Position numbers and translations under genes: made by a program
Notes under the pieces: generated by a model
The model's database searches: none
Seen by the model: only the letters and a program-made list of their open reading frames with translations
Told to the model about the DNA's origin: nothing
DNA from: Synechococcus sp. BIOS-U3-1
GTDB lineage: Bacteria; Cyanobacteriota; Cyanobacteriia; PCC-6307; Cyanobiaceae
Assembly (NCBI RefSeq): GCF_014279975.1
Contig: NZ_CP047936.1
Location: 62,001-126,000 of the forward strand
Reading direction: 5' to 3'
Length of the DNA stretch: 64,000 bases
In this document: piece after piece, positions 38,635 to 47,898 of the stretch
Numbering within the stretch: the stretch's first letter is position 1
How the letters are laid out: every line of letters starts with the position of its first letter

Positions 38635-41583
38635 TCAACCTGCCTCCTGCTGGCGCAACAGCGCGTAGTAACGCCCTTTGAGTGCCATCAGTTCATCGTG
38701 AGTGCCCTCTTCAACGATCGCGCCTTGGTGCATCATCACGATTTTGTCAGCGTTGCGAACGGTAGACAGGCGGTGGGTCACGAAAAAGACCGAGCACCCC
38801 TGAAGCGACTCACGCAAGTTCTGGCAGACCCTACGTTCGGTGTCGTAGTCGAGGGCACTGGTGGCCTCATCCATCACCAGCAACTTCGGATTGGCCAGCA
38901 GAGTTCGAGCAATCGCCAACCGTTGACGCTGTCCTCCAGAGATACTGGCTCCTCGCTCTCCCAGTTCGGTGCTGTAGCCCGATGACAGCTCCATGATGAA
39001 TTCATGGGCGCAAGCAATCTGAGCAGCCTTGGCAATGTCTTCGCCGCTGGCATTGGGATCAGTGAGTGCAATGTTGGCGCTGACGCTGCCAGAGAACAGC
39101 AGCGGATCCTGAGGCACGATGCCGATCTGCCTGCGCAGGGAATACAGCTCCACTTTGTCGATGTCGTATCCGTCGATAAGAATCCGGCCTTCTTCCGGCG
39201 AATAAAGGCGAGGCAGCAGTTTCATCAATGTGCTTTTACCGCTACCGCTCTGGCCCACCACACCAACAAATGTTCCCGTAGGGATGTCGAGATTGATGTT
39301 TTTGAGCACTTGAGGTTTGCCAGCGCCGAAACGGAATTGAAGATCTTCAAATGTCACCCTTCCACTGATCGGAGGCAGTGGGATCTTGCCTTGATCGAGT
39401 TCGGTGGATTCAACAGGAGTGTCCACAATGTCGGCGAGGCGTTCAAAGCTCACGCGTAGCTCCTGAATGCGCTGCCAGATCGTTGAAAGGCGCAGCAATG
39501 GCTGGGTTACGTAACCACTGATGATTCGGAACGCGATCAGCTGACCCAGCGTCAGTTGACCATCTAAAACAAGGCTGGCTCCCACCCAGAGCACCATCAA
39601 TTGAGACAGCTTCTGAAGCACCTGGCCGGTTTGGCTCAGGGCCGTGCCTGTGATGGTTTTTTCGTAGGTGCGATCGATGTACTTCGAATAGCGCTCTTGC
39701 CACTTCCAGCGGCTCACCATTTCCACGTTCTGGGCTTTCACGGTTTGGATGCCGGTGAGCACTTCTACGAGGTGAGATTGAGTTCGAGCGTTTTCCTCAG
39801 CCGATTGGCGGAACTGCCTGCGGAACAGGGGAGCACCAATCAATGTGATGGCGACTTGTATCGGCACCACAATCAGCGCGATCAAGGTGAGCACCCAGCT
39901 GTAGAGGGCCATCACGGCGATGTAGATCACCGAGAAAGCCGCATCAATAACGGTTGTGAGTGCTTCACCAGTGAGGAAGTTGCGAATTTTCTCCAGCTCA
40001 GCAATTCGAGTTCCCAATTCACCCACCGGGCGGCGATCGAAATAACCCACCGGCAGGCGCAATAGATGGTCGATCACCTCGGCACCGAGGCGCATGTCGA
40101 TCCGGTTGGTGGTGTCCGCAAACATGAAGGTGCGCAGGCTGCCCAGCAGGCCTTCAAAAATGGTTACTGCCACCAGAGCGATCCCCAGAACCTGCAGGGT
40201 GTCGAGGCTGCGCTGGGCAATCACTTTGTCGATGATCACCTGGATCAGTAGGGGATTCGCCAGAGTGAACAACTGGACCACAAAGGATGAACCCAGCACC
40301 AGCAAAAGGGTGGAGCGGTAGCGCTGAATGGCTGGCAAGAACCAGCCGAAGTTGAACTTGGCGTTGGGTGTGGCGCTGGTGCGATCCACCAGGATCACTT
40401 CGAAGCCTTCAGGAGCAGCTTCAGCTACCACTTCAGGGCTGAGTTCCAGCCAGCCGAGGCGGGGGTGAGCCATCAGCAGACCGTTGGCATCGCTGCGCAC
40501 CACAACGCCGAAGCCATCACTCCAGTTGATCAAGCAGGGCACATTCATGCGGGTGCACAGTGACGCCGGCACTTTCGCGCCAGAGGCGTGTAGCCCCATT
40601 CCCGCCACGAGTTGGCCCATCATCGGCAAACTCGGTTGTTTGCCTCTTCGGAGTGATTCGCGAATGGTTTTTTCCAACGCGTCGCGCCGGAACGGCAGGG
40701 CCATGATCTGTGCGAGCATTCGAAAACAGGCCATGCTTTCTCGCAATGGTCCTTCGCCTCGAATCAAAGAAACGGAGTCGCGAGGATCTTTGCCGCTGAG
40801 ATCCAGGCTGGATCGAGCTTGCAATTGAGCGAGCGGGTTGTCTTCGACCTCCTTGCTGGCCGTGTCCTCGGGTTCGGAAGAGTTGTCCTCGCTGCGGCCG
40901 GCCAAAATCTGATCCACTATTAGCCGAGGCAGCGTCAGCAGTCGCAGGTTGAACTGGCCCTGACTGATCGGAAGTTCGTTTTGAGGATCAAGGCTGCTGT
41001 TCAGCTCTGCCGCTGTATTGGCACTACCTACAAACAGCTGATCATCAGGATCTAGGCTGTTGAGCGCCTCGTTTGAGCCGGCTAAGGCCCGAGCTTTCGG
41101 TAGAACGTGCCGAAGAATATCAAGGAGTCCGTAAGGCGAGCGTTCACTTTGATCGACCAACGTTTCAACCAGCTTGGCCAGCTCAGCTGGGAAGACGGTG
41201 GTGTCGCACCAAGTGCGGAAGCTGGCGTTGTTGCTGTAAATCTCTGCAATCAGCTCATCGGGCAAGGCCAATGCTTCTAGGGCTGTTGAAGCGCTCACTT
41301 CTTCGCAGCCCTCAGCCCGCAAGAGGGAGGGCAGACCCACAAGGTTGCCCGGTCCAAGTAGCGCCAGGGTGTTGAGCTGGCCGTTGTGCTGACCCAGCAA
41401 GCGAGCTTTACCGTTCAGAATCAGCAGCACGCGGTCTGAAACGATGCCATTGCTACTGAGGGCGTGGCCGATCCCGAATCGCACAACGCTGCCTTTTTCG
41501 CTGAGGCGCTCGATCGTTGCTTCAGAGCATCCCTCAAACGCAGGAATTTGCTGAAGAGCGTTGGTGATTGCGGAAACGGTCAT
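38635..41583 (-). CDS. T1SS ABC exporter with cNMP-binding and C39-like domains
   Basis: 982 aa in four parts. A cyclic-nucleotide-binding-like domain (about residues 15-125: GPGNLVGLPSLLRAEG) is followed by an acidic linker and a C39-like domain (about 285-400). In that domain the catalytic cysteine position reads ESMACF and the His position reads GFGVVV, so it should be a non-cleaving substrate-docking domain as in HlyB. Six transmembrane helices follow. The nucleotide-binding domain has GQSGSGKST, the ABC signature SISGGQRQRLAIART and LLVMDEATSALD. It exports unfolded RTX proteins through HlyD and TolC. Synechocystis Sll1180, linked to S-layer secretion, has the same architecture as I recall it. 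Confidence 0.93.
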   Translation of the reverse strand: MTVSAITNALQQIPAFEGCSEATIERLSEKGSVVRFGIGHALSSNGIVSDRVLLILNGKARLLGQHNGQLNTLALLGPGNLVGLPSLLRAEGCEEVSASTALEALALPDELIAEIYSNNASFRTWCDTTVFPAELAKLVETLVDQSERSPYGLLDILRHVLPKARALAGSNEALNSLDPDDQLFVGSANTAAELNSSLDPQNELPISQGQFNLRLLTLPRLIVDQILAGRSEDNSSEPEDTASKEVEDNPLAQLQARSSLDLSGKDPRDSVSLIRGEGPLRESMACFRMLAQIMALPFRRDALEKTIRESLRRGKQPSLPMMGQLVAGMGLHASGAKVPASLCTRMNVPCLINWSDGFGVVVRSDANGLLMAHPRLGWLELSPEVVAEAAPEGFEVILVDRTSATPNAKFNFGWFLPAIQRYRSTLLLVLGSSFVVQLFTLANPLLIQVIIDKVIAQRSLDTLQVLGIALVAVTIFEGLLGSLRTFMFADTTNRIDMRLGAEVIDHLLRLPVGYFDRRPVGELGTRIAELEKIRNFLTGEALTTVIDAAFSVIYIAVMALYSWVLTLIALIVVPIQVAITLIGAPLFRRQFRQSAEENARTQSHLVEVLTGIQTVKAQNVEMVSRWKWQERYSKYIDRTYEKTITGTALSQTGQVLQKLSQLMVLWVGASLVLDGQLTLGQLIAFRIISGYVTQPLLRLSTIWQRIQELRVSFERLADIVDTPVESTELDQGKIPLPPISGRVTFEDLQFRFGAGKPQVLKNINLDIPTGTFVGVVGQSGSGKSTLMKLLPRLYSPEEGRILIDGYDIDKVELYSLRRQIGIVPQDPLLFSGSVSANIALTDPNASGEDIAKAAQIACAHEFIMELSSGYSTELGERGASISGGQRQRLAIARTLLANPKLLVMDEATSALDYDTERRVCQNLRESLQGCSVFFVTHRLSTVRNADKIVMMHQGAIVEEGTHDELMALKGRYYALLRQQEAG

Positions 41584-41606
41584 GCAGCTGCGTTTCCGCT
41601 AGCCAA

Positions 41607-42317
41607 TCAAAGTCGAGCCAGCATACAGAGAACTTCTTCATTGATCCACTCCTGGAACAATTCCATGGTCATCTGTTGTGCCGTTGCTTCGTCGAAGCGG
41701 GCTGCCTCATAGCGCTCCAGCCGTGCCACTAACCACCACTGCTCGATGTTGAAAGGTTCCAGCAGCTGGCCTGGTTGGCTTGTCCGCAGCCGTTCACTGA
41801 GAGCAGGATGCGACTGTCGCATCGGTACCGGCCCCACAATCCCCTTGGTTTTGGCTTCTGGACCCTGGCTGTGCTCAGCAGCTAAGTCAGCGAAGTTGGC
41901 TTCTGATCCTGCGATGCGTAGATAGAGCTCCCGTGCCAGGAAACCGTCGTTGACGCGCAGAAGGCTGTACACCACGCGATCCAGCTGCTCTTTGCGGGCC
42001 AGAAAGCGTGCTTCGGCTTTGTGCTGAAAGTGCTCCTGGCTGTAACGGCGCACGCGCTCGGGCAACTCCAGTTGCCAATGCAGATCATCGGCTGATAAGC
42101 CTCGCGTTTTCAGGTGTTGGATTAGTTCAACGTCATTATTGATGGCCTGCTTGCTGAGATAACCGCTCCAGAGCTGTTCGCATTCGTCCGGCGACAAAGC
42201 AATCGATTCCACCGCCGTCGCGGTCACGTCGGCGCGGATCAGAGCTCCCAGGAGGTTGTGCCGACGCAAAAGAGCCGTCGCATCCGTGGAAAGATCGTGA
42301 ATGGAGGGCTCGCTCAT
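41607..42317 (-). CDS. Parvulin-type peptidyl-prolyl isomerase
   Basis: 236 aa. The C-terminal half has the PpiC/SurA parvulin pattern: FADLAAEHSQGPEAKTKGIVGPVPMRQ, then HPALSERLRTSQPGQLLEPF and WWLVARLERYEAA. The N-terminal half is helical and SurA-like (DLHWQLELPERVRRYSQEHF). No signal peptide is visible, so it may act in the cytoplasm on the RTX substrate before export. It is 23 bp upstream of the ABC exporter, so it is probably part of the secretion operon. Confidence 0.8.
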   Translation of the reverse strand: MSEPSIHDLSTDATALLRRHNLLGALIRADVTATAVESIALSPDECEQLWSGYLSKQAINNDVELIQHLKTRGLSADDLHWQLELPERVRRYSQEHFQHKAEARFLARKEQLDRVVYSLLRVNDGFLARELYLRIAGSEANFADLAAEHSQGPEAKTKGIVGPVPMRQSHPALSERLRTSQPGQLLEPFNIEQWWLVARLERYEAARFDEATAQQMTMELFQEWINEEVLCMLARL

Positions 42318-42336
42318 CCGGCTGGAAATCCGATCA

Positions 42337-43701
42337 TTAATCTATGGCGCGGTTTTGCTCGCTCAATGCTGTGTGGATCAACTCTGGTGTGTTGCTGGTC
42401 AGATCCACCAGTCCGAATCCGAAGCTGGTGTTGCGTGGCAGCAAAATTCGTACAGCGCATCCATCCACGATGCGATGCAAATATATTTTTTCCGGGCAGT
42501 TCCACGCTCCAGCATTGAGGAAATACAGCCCAGGTTGCAGGCAACCATCGAATTTGAAGCGACAGGAAAAGCTCGCACCAGCGCTTAGCGGGGGAAGGCT
42601 CTTGCCCAGTTCAGGGAAGCGCTGGCCAGTGATCAACTGTCCGGATTTGTCGGTGATGCTGCAGGCCAGCTCCACATTCTCCACCGCTTCATCAGCGCGG
42701 TAGCTGAGGGCCACGCAGAACCCCTCTCCCTGGTGCAGCACGTTGCAGCGTTTGCCCTCGTGATCGAGGACCTGCATGGCCTCGATCCGAAGCCCCCTGC
42801 TGGGATAGGCCATCCTGCTTTCCGGCTTCAAGTTCGGGTCGTAGCCGCTGCCGTCTGCATCCAGCTTTGCCCCAGGCTTTGCTTCACGGGCGGGGTCAGG
42901 ACGATCTTCGTTGGCTTCGAGTTGTTTGAAAAGGGCTTCTGCCTGAGTACGCCAGCCTTCTTCGCTGCTGTTGTTGAGGCGTTGATAAATCGTGGTGATG
43001 CTTTTGGGGCGACCGATGAACTCCAGTTGCCCGCGGTTGAGCAGCATGGCCTGGTCACAGTGCTGCAGGATCTGTCCGCAGTTGTGGGTCACCAGCAGGA
43101 TGGAGGTTCCTTTGGCTTTGAGTGCTTGAAGATGCTTGAAGCATTTGCGTTGGAAGAATTCATCGCCAACGGCCAGTGCTTCATCCACCACGAGCACGTC
43201 GGGCTCAATGTTGGCCTGAACCGCAAACGCCAGCCGCAGGGCCATGCCGCTGGAGTAAGTCTTCACGGGCTGGTTCACGAAGTCGCCGATGTCGGCGAAG
43301 GCGAGAATCGAATCCAGATTCGAGTCGGTCTCCTCCTTGCTGAGACCCAGCAGAGCAGCATTTAAATAGACGTTTTCCAGTCCGGTGAACTCGGGATTGA
43401 AACCGCTGCCCAGTTCCAGCAACGCCGCCACACGCCCTTCGATCGTCACCGAGCCGCTGGTGGGGGTGAGCGTTCCGCAGAGCAGTTGCAGCAGGGTGCT
43501 CTTGCCGGATCCGTTACGGCCCACCATGCCCATGGTCTGGCCTGCTTCCAGCTCAAAGCTCACATCGTTGAGTGCCCAGAAGGGTTCATAAAATGTGCGT
43601 GTTCCTCTCCACAGCCCTTGTGCCAGGCGGGCTCTTGGTGAAGAGAACACCCGATAGCACTTGCTGAGCTTGTCAGCCTGAATCGTGATTGGGTCAGCCA
43701 T
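42337..43701 (-). CDS. Polysaccharide ABC exporter ATPase (Wzt type)
   Basis: 454 aa. The nucleotide-binding domain has GRNGSGKSTLLQLLCG, the ABC signature TYSSGMALRLAFA and VLVVDEALAVGD. After about residue 300 there is a beta-sandwich Wzt C-terminal domain (FCVALSYRADEAVENVELA, GLYFLNAGAWN). In E. coli O8/O9a this domain recognises the finished O-antigen chain end. It pairs with the permease gene 3 bp upstream. Its presence suggests chain export is coupled to a specific terminal sugar or modification. Confidence 0.93.
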   Translation of the reverse strand: MADPITIQADKLSKCYRVFSSPRARLAQGLWRGTRTFYEPFWALNDVSFELEAGQTMGMVGRNGSGKSTLLQLLCGTLTPTSGSVTIEGRVAALLELGSGFNPEFTGLENVYLNAALLGLSKEETDSNLDSILAFADIGDFVNQPVKTYSSGMALRLAFAVQANIEPDVLVVDEALAVGDEFFQRKCFKHLQALKAKGTSILLVTHNCGQILQHCDQAMLLNRGQLEFIGRPKSITTIYQRLNNSSEEGWRTQAEALFKQLEANEDRPDPAREAKPGAKLDADGSGYDPNLKPESRMAYPSRGLRIEAMQVLDHEGKRCNVLHQGEGFCVALSYRADEAVENVELACSITDKSGQLITGQRFPELGKSLPPLSAGASFSCRFKFDGCLQPGLYFLNAGAWNCPEKIYLHRIVDGCAVRILLPRNTSFGFGLVDLTSNTPELIHTALSEQNRAID

Positions 43702-43704
43702 GGT

Positions 43705-44526
43705 TCACATCACATCAGCGAAACCACGCCGTGCTTTCTGAAACATCCTGAAGCAGAGTTCACACATCACAACGCTGATCGGCAAGCCCAGGCAGAGATA
43801 AAGCGCGGATGGACCCTGCCCGCTGACCAGCACAGCACGGGTCTGTTCGATTACGAGAACCAGCGGATTGAGGCTCAACACCGGTTGCCAGCGCTCCGGT
43901 AGTGCTGACACTGGATAAAAGATGGCGCTTAAAAACATCAACACGCTCAGGCCCACATTCACCAGCTGAGGCAAGTCGCGCAGATAGACCCCAAGTGCTG
44001 ACAGCAACCAGCACAAGGCCAAGCACCCCAACACCAGTGGCAACCAAACCAGCGGAAGCCAGAAAGCCGTTAAGGGGATCGATCCCTGCACAATCAGTTC
44101 GAACAGACCGAGCACCACCAGGCTCGTGCAGGCATGGAACGCAGCTGCACCCACAGCAACGGCACTCAGCAGCTCAAGGGGAAAGATCACTTTTTTGACG
44201 TAGCTCGGCTGGCTCAACACCAGAGTGGGCGCCCTGCTGATGCATTCGGCAAACAGGCTGTACACAATCAGCCCGGCGAACAGGTTGATGGCGAAACCGA
44301 TCGGACCTGCTTCTTGGAGGTCGGGCCAGCGTGCTTTGAACACCGTGGAGAACACAAAGGTGTAGACCGCCAACATCAGCAGCGGGTTAAGCAGGGTCCA
44401 GCTCCAACCCAGCAGTGATCCTCTATAGCGAGACGCGATTTCACGCTCGGTCAGCCTCCAGAGAATGCTGGGGTTGCGGGTCAGGGCGGCGTAGGCCTGC
44501 AGCGATCGCTGGATTGAGAAGCTCAT
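43705..44526 (-). CDS. Polysaccharide ABC exporter permease (Wzm type)
   Basis: 273 aa with about six transmembrane helices. It starts with an amphipathic helix and REIASRYRGSLLGWSWTLLNPLLML, the typical ABC-2 polysaccharide permease signature; FPLELLSAVAVG and LSAIFYPVSALPERW are also family-like. It moves lipid-linked O-antigen across the inner membrane with Wzt. Its ATG overlaps the upstream stop (ATGA), showing translational coupling. Confidence 0.93.
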   Translation of the reverse strand: MSFSIQRSLQAYAALTRNPSILWRLTEREIASRYRGSLLGWSWTLLNPLLMLAVYTFVFSTVFKARWPDLQEAGPIGFAINLFAGLIVYSLFAECISRAPTLVLSQPSYVKKVIFPLELLSAVAVGAAAFHACTSLVVLGLFELIVQGSIPLTAFWLPLVWLPLVLGCLALCWLLSALGVYLRDLPQLVNVGLSVLMFLSAIFYPVSALPERWQPVLSLNPLVLVIEQTRAVLVSGQGPSALYLCLGLPISVVMCELCFRMFQKARRGFADVM

Positions 44527-45449
44527 GATTCCTTCAGCTCTTGGTCAGCTGTCTGCTGTTGGGCGACAGGCAGGTCTTGGTGGGACCAAGAGTTCAGATA
44601 GCTGCGGAAGTTGGGATGGCCGTGTTCGAGCTGCAGAAACTTCCAATGCTCCAAACTTGGCTTCATGACTGGATAGCGGTGCAGCACCGTCAGGGTGGCC
44701 GCGGTCTCCAGTGGCCCCACAAACCCTTCCCGAGGCAACTCCTTTTGGCTGAGTTCTTCGGCCTGCTGAGCACTCACCACGAAACAGCCGGAATGGGGGT
44801 TGCTGGTGAGATCAAAGTGCACTTCTTCTTGCCCGCGATAGAGGCCTTGGGCGGCATCGCGCTGGGGTTGCATGAAACGCCCGATGAACTGTGGTGAGAG
44901 GGGGCCGTCCACCAGCAACTGGTTGATCGCTCCCTGATGTACTGGTTCGTAGCGATGGGGCATCAGGCAGAAACGGTGTTCGGTTTTGTCCAAAAACCAG
45001 CGCTGTTTGTCGAAGAAGGCGGGATCGTGGATCACCAGATCGTCTTCCAGATACATCATCAGGTCGGCATCGGAAGCATTGTTGATCAGGTGATCCCGAC
45101 AGGCCAGCGGCAGCTGACGGGGATCATCAGTTTGCAGCTCAACTCTTTGAATCCGCTGTCCAAAAAGATCGAGCACATTATTCAGCTGGTGCTCACCGTC
45201 GCTGCAGACGCTGATGTTGAGTTCGAGCGATGGTTGGTTGGCTGGAAAGTGGTCAATGCGTTTGTGCTGAATGTTGAGCACGGTCATCTCCGCTTGACGC
45301 TGCAGGCCCAGAAGGCCATGCAGGCAGCGACTCAGAGCCAGTGAGCGTTGAAACTGCGAGCCGACTCGCAGTGATCCGTAGCCATCGGGATTGGCTGAAG
45401 CATCCTTCTCTTCCCTGGCGTAATGCGGAATGCAAACGTGAACGCGCAT
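44523..45449 (-). CDS. Probable GT-A type glycosyltransferase
   Basis: 308 aa, not assigned to a named family. It begins MRVHVCIPHYAR, like a nucleotide-sugar-binding strand, and contains MMYLEDDLVIHDPAFF, an acidic DxD-like motif at the expected position for metal binding. PHSGCFVVSAQQAEEL and a late GFVGPLETAATL segment may form the acceptor side. There is no transmembrane segment. First gene of the minus-strand run that continues into wzm, wzt and the secretion genes, divergent from rfbA by 110 bp. Confidence 0.55.
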   Translation of the reverse strand: MRVHVCIPHYAREEKDASANPDGYGSLRVGSQFQRSLALSRCLHGLLGLQRQAEMTVLNIQHKRIDHFPANQPSLELNISVCSDGEHQLNNVLDLFGQRIQRVELQTDDPRQLPLACRDHLINNASDADLMMYLEDDLVIHDPAFFDKQRWFLDKTEHRFCLMPHRYEPVHQGAINQLLVDGPLSPQFIGRFMQPQRDAAQGLYRGQEEVHFDLTSNPHSGCFVVSAQQAEELSQKELPREGFVGPLETAATLTVLHRYPVMKPSLEHWKFLQLEHGHPNFRSYLNSWSHQDLPVAQQQTADQELKES

Positions 45450-45559
45450 GAATCTTGCGTAAGGCAGAACTCGCGTTCCTCTTGGTCAGATTACCCGTGG
45501 CGTCTGGGCTGGGGCATTTGTAGTCCCATGCGAGCATCAGCCCAGTGCCGATCAGATGT

Positions 45560-46447
45560 GTGCAGCAGCGCAAGGGAATCATTCTCGCAGGTGGCAGCGG
45601 AACTCGCCTGCACCCCATCACGCTGGCGGTGAGTAAGCAGCTGCTGCCGGTTTTTGACAAACCGATGATCTACTACCCGCTCAGCACCTTGATGCTGGCG
45701 GGGATTCGCGAGGTGCTGATCATCACCACACCCCATGACCGCGATGCGTTTGAGCGACTCCTGGGGAATGGTCACTCCTGGGGAATGGAGATCATCTACG
45801 CCGTTCAGCCCAGCCCCGATGGCCTTGCCCAAGCGTTTCTGATCGGAGCAGAGTTTCTGGCCGGTGCTCCTGCAGCCCTGGTATTGGGCGACAACCTGTT
45901 CCATGGCGGTGAGCTGATACCTCAGTTTTTGCAAAGCGGCCAGTCCAACCAAGGAGCCACGGTTTTTGCCTATCCAGTGCGTGATCCCGAGCGCTACGGC
46001 GTGGTGGAATTCGCCTCCGATGGCCGAGTGATCAGTATTGAAGAGAAGCCAGAGCGCCCGAAGTCGCGCTACGCCGTTACCGGTCTTTATTTCTATGACG
46101 ACTCCGTGGTTGAGCGTGCCCGGGAGGTGAAGCCGTCGGCTCGCGGCGAACTGGAGATCACGGATCTCAACCGTCAGTACCTGGAGGAAGGGGAGTTGCA
46201 GGTGCAGCTGATGGGTCGCGGCATGGCATGGCTGGATACGGGGACTTGTGATTCCTTGCAGGAGGCTGGCAGTTACATCCGCACTCTTGAGCATCGCCAG
46301 AGTCTCAAGGTGGGTTGCCCTGAAGAGGTGGCCTGGAGGCAGGGCTGGATCAGCGACGAACAGCTGCACAAGCTCGCAACACCGCTGCGCAAGAGTGGCT
46401 ATGGCGATTACCTGCTCCAACTGATGGAGTACCCAGATGCAGGCTGA
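45560..46447 (+). CDS. rfbA: Glucose-1-phosphate thymidylyltransferase
   Basis: 295 aa with the GTG at 45560; a GTG at 45545 would add five residues. The pyrophosphorylase loop is [16 protein letters not shown], followed by [25 protein letters not shown] and [10 protein letters not shown]. It makes dTDP-glucose, the first step toward dTDP-L-rhamnose. The stop overlaps the rfbC start by 11 bp, and rfbD follows, so the three form one operon. Confidence 0.95.
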   Translation: MQQRKGIILAGGSGTRLHPITLAVSKQLLPVFDKPMIYYPLSTLMLAGIREVLIITTPHDRDAFERLLGNGHSWGMEIIYAVQPSPDGLAQAFLIGAEFLAGAPAALVLGDNLFHGGELIPQFLQSGQSNQGATVFAYPVRDPERYGVVEFASDGRVISIEEKPERPKSRYAVTGLYFYDDSVVERAREVKPSARGELEITDLNRQYLEEGELQVQLMGRGMAWLDTGTCDSLQEAGSYIRTLEHRQSLKVGCPEEVAWRQGWISDEQLHKLATPLRKSGYGDYLLQLMEYPDAG

Positions 46448-47033
46448 ACGGCTCACCACCTCTTTCGGGTCGACCCTCAACGGACCGTTGTTGATCACTC
46501 CGCGGGTGTTTGGAGATGACCGTGGGTTTTTCTTTGAGAGTTGGAATCAGGCGGCCTTTGCAAAAGCCCTGGAGGCGGATAGCCAGCCGGTGCCTGCGTT
46601 TGTTCAGGACAACCATTCTCGCTCCAGCGTTGGCGTTCTGCGCGGCCTGCATTACCAGTTGCCGCCCCATCCCCAGGGCAAGCTTGTCCGCTGCGCGCTG
46701 GGCGAAATCTTTGATGTGGCAGTTGATCTGCGCCGCAGTTCGGCAACGTTCGGTCAGTGGGTGGGCGCTCGCCTGACGGCCGCCAACCATCAGCAGCTGT
46801 GGGTGCCAGCAGGGTTCGGCCATGGCTTCCTCACCCTCAGTAATCATGCTGAGGTGCTTTACAAGACCACAGATTTTTGGAGCCGGGAGTGTGAGCAGGC
46901 GGTGCGTTGGGATGATCCCGATCTGGCCATTGCTTGGCCTGCTTTTGAGGGTGCTGTTGCGGCCAGCTCCCCATTGCTGTCTGAGAAAGATGCGGAAGCA
47001 CCCTTGTTGAAGGATCAGCCATGCGTGTTCTGA
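46437..47033 (+). CDS. rfbC: dTDP-4-dehydrorhamnose 3,5-epimerase
   Basis: 198-aa cupin-fold epimerase. [35 protein letters not shown] with the catalytic histidine, and [28 protein letters not shown] match RmlC. It inverts C3 and C5 of dTDP-4-dehydro-6-deoxyglucose. It overlaps rfbA and rfbD. Confidence 0.95.
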   Translation: MQAERLTTSFGSTLNGPLLITPRVFGDDRGFFFESWNQAAFAKALEADSQPVPAFVQDNHSRSSVGVLRGLHYQLPPHPQGKLVRCALGEIFDVAVDLRRSSATFGQWVGARLTAANHQQLWVPAGFGHGFLTLSNHAEVLYKTTDFWSRECEQAVRWDDPDLAIAWPAFEGAVAASSPLLSEKDAEAPLLKDQPCVF

Positions 47034-47896
47034 TCACCGGTGCGGCTGGCCAGCTGGGCCAGGAACTGCAGCACACTTGCCCAGCGCCCGTGGAGTTGCT
47101 GGCCTTTGGCCGCGAGCAGCTTGATCTGGCTGATCCCGCTGCTTGTCGTGCGGCTGTAGAGAAGTATCAGCCGGATTGGCTGATCAATGCTGGGGCTTAC
47201 ACAGCAGTGGATCGCGCCGAAACTGAGCCGGAGCTGGCCGAGCTTGTGAATGCCCAAGCGCCTGGAGCCTTTGCTGCTGCGCTGCAGCAGACCGGCGGCT
47301 GCTTGCTGCAGGTGAGCACCGATTTTGTCTTCAATGGAGAGCAGGGTCATCCTTATCGGCTTGATCAGCCATGCGACCCCATTGGGGTGTATGGCCGCAC
47401 CAAGGCGGCTGGCGAGCAGGCCGCTGTTGAGGGGTTAGCTCCAGAGCGATTGGCGATCCTGCGCACCAGCTGGGTGTATGGCCCCGTCGGGCGAAATTTT
47501 TTGCTCACGATTCTGCGGTTGCATGCGATCAAGGCCGAAGCCGGTGATCCCCTGCGGGTCGTGGCGGATCAGGTGGGCTGCCCCACCAGCACAACCACCC
47601 TTGCCCAGGCCTGCTGGTCGATGATTGAACACGCTGCCCATGGCATGCATCACTGCAGTGACTCTGGAGCTGCCAGTTGGTACGACTTTGCAGTGGCCAT
47701 CGGTGAACTTGGCGTTGCCGCAGGTCGGCTGAGCTCGGCTGCTTGTGTTGAGCCGATTACCACTGCTGAGTACCCCACACCTGCTCAACGGCCGGGCTAC
47801 TCGCTGCTGGATTGCAGTGCTACACGATCGTTGCTGGGTTTACCAGCCAGCCATTGGCGGGCTGCACTGGCCGAGGTGATGGCCCGCATCCCCTGA
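47021..47896 (+). CDS. rfbD: dTDP-4-dehydrorhamnose reductase
   Basis: 291-aa SDR-extended reductase. NADPH-binding GAAGQLGQELQ is at the N terminus, followed by VSTDFVFNGEQGHPY and the catalytic YGRTKAAGEQ (Tyr-x3-Lys). It completes dTDP-L-rhamnose. The stop is only 2 bp from the convergent GT4 gene. Confidence 0.95.
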   Translation: MRVLITGAAGQLGQELQHTCPAPVELLAFGREQLDLADPAACRAAVEKYQPDWLINAGAYTAVDRAETEPELAELVNAQAPGAFAAALQQTGGCLLQVSTDFVFNGEQGHPYRLDQPCDPIGVYGRTKAAGEQAAVEGLAPERLAILRTSWVYGPVGRNFLLTILRLHAIKAEAGDPLRVVADQVGCPTSTTTLAQACWSMIEHAAHGMHHCSDSGAASWYDFAVAIGELGVAAGRLSSAACVEPITTAEYPTPAQRPGYSLLDCSATRSLLGLPASHWRAALAEVMARIP

Positions 47897-47898
47897 AT

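Noticed and set aside
38635-41583. Bacteriocin-type exporter with active C39 peptidase
   Set aside because: The cysteine and histidine positions are replaced, and no double-glycine leader peptide gene is nearby.
42733-43365. 210-codon plus-strand frame opposite wzt
   Set aside because: The minus-strand frame has complete Walker, signature and Wzt C-terminal motifs; the opposite frame has none.
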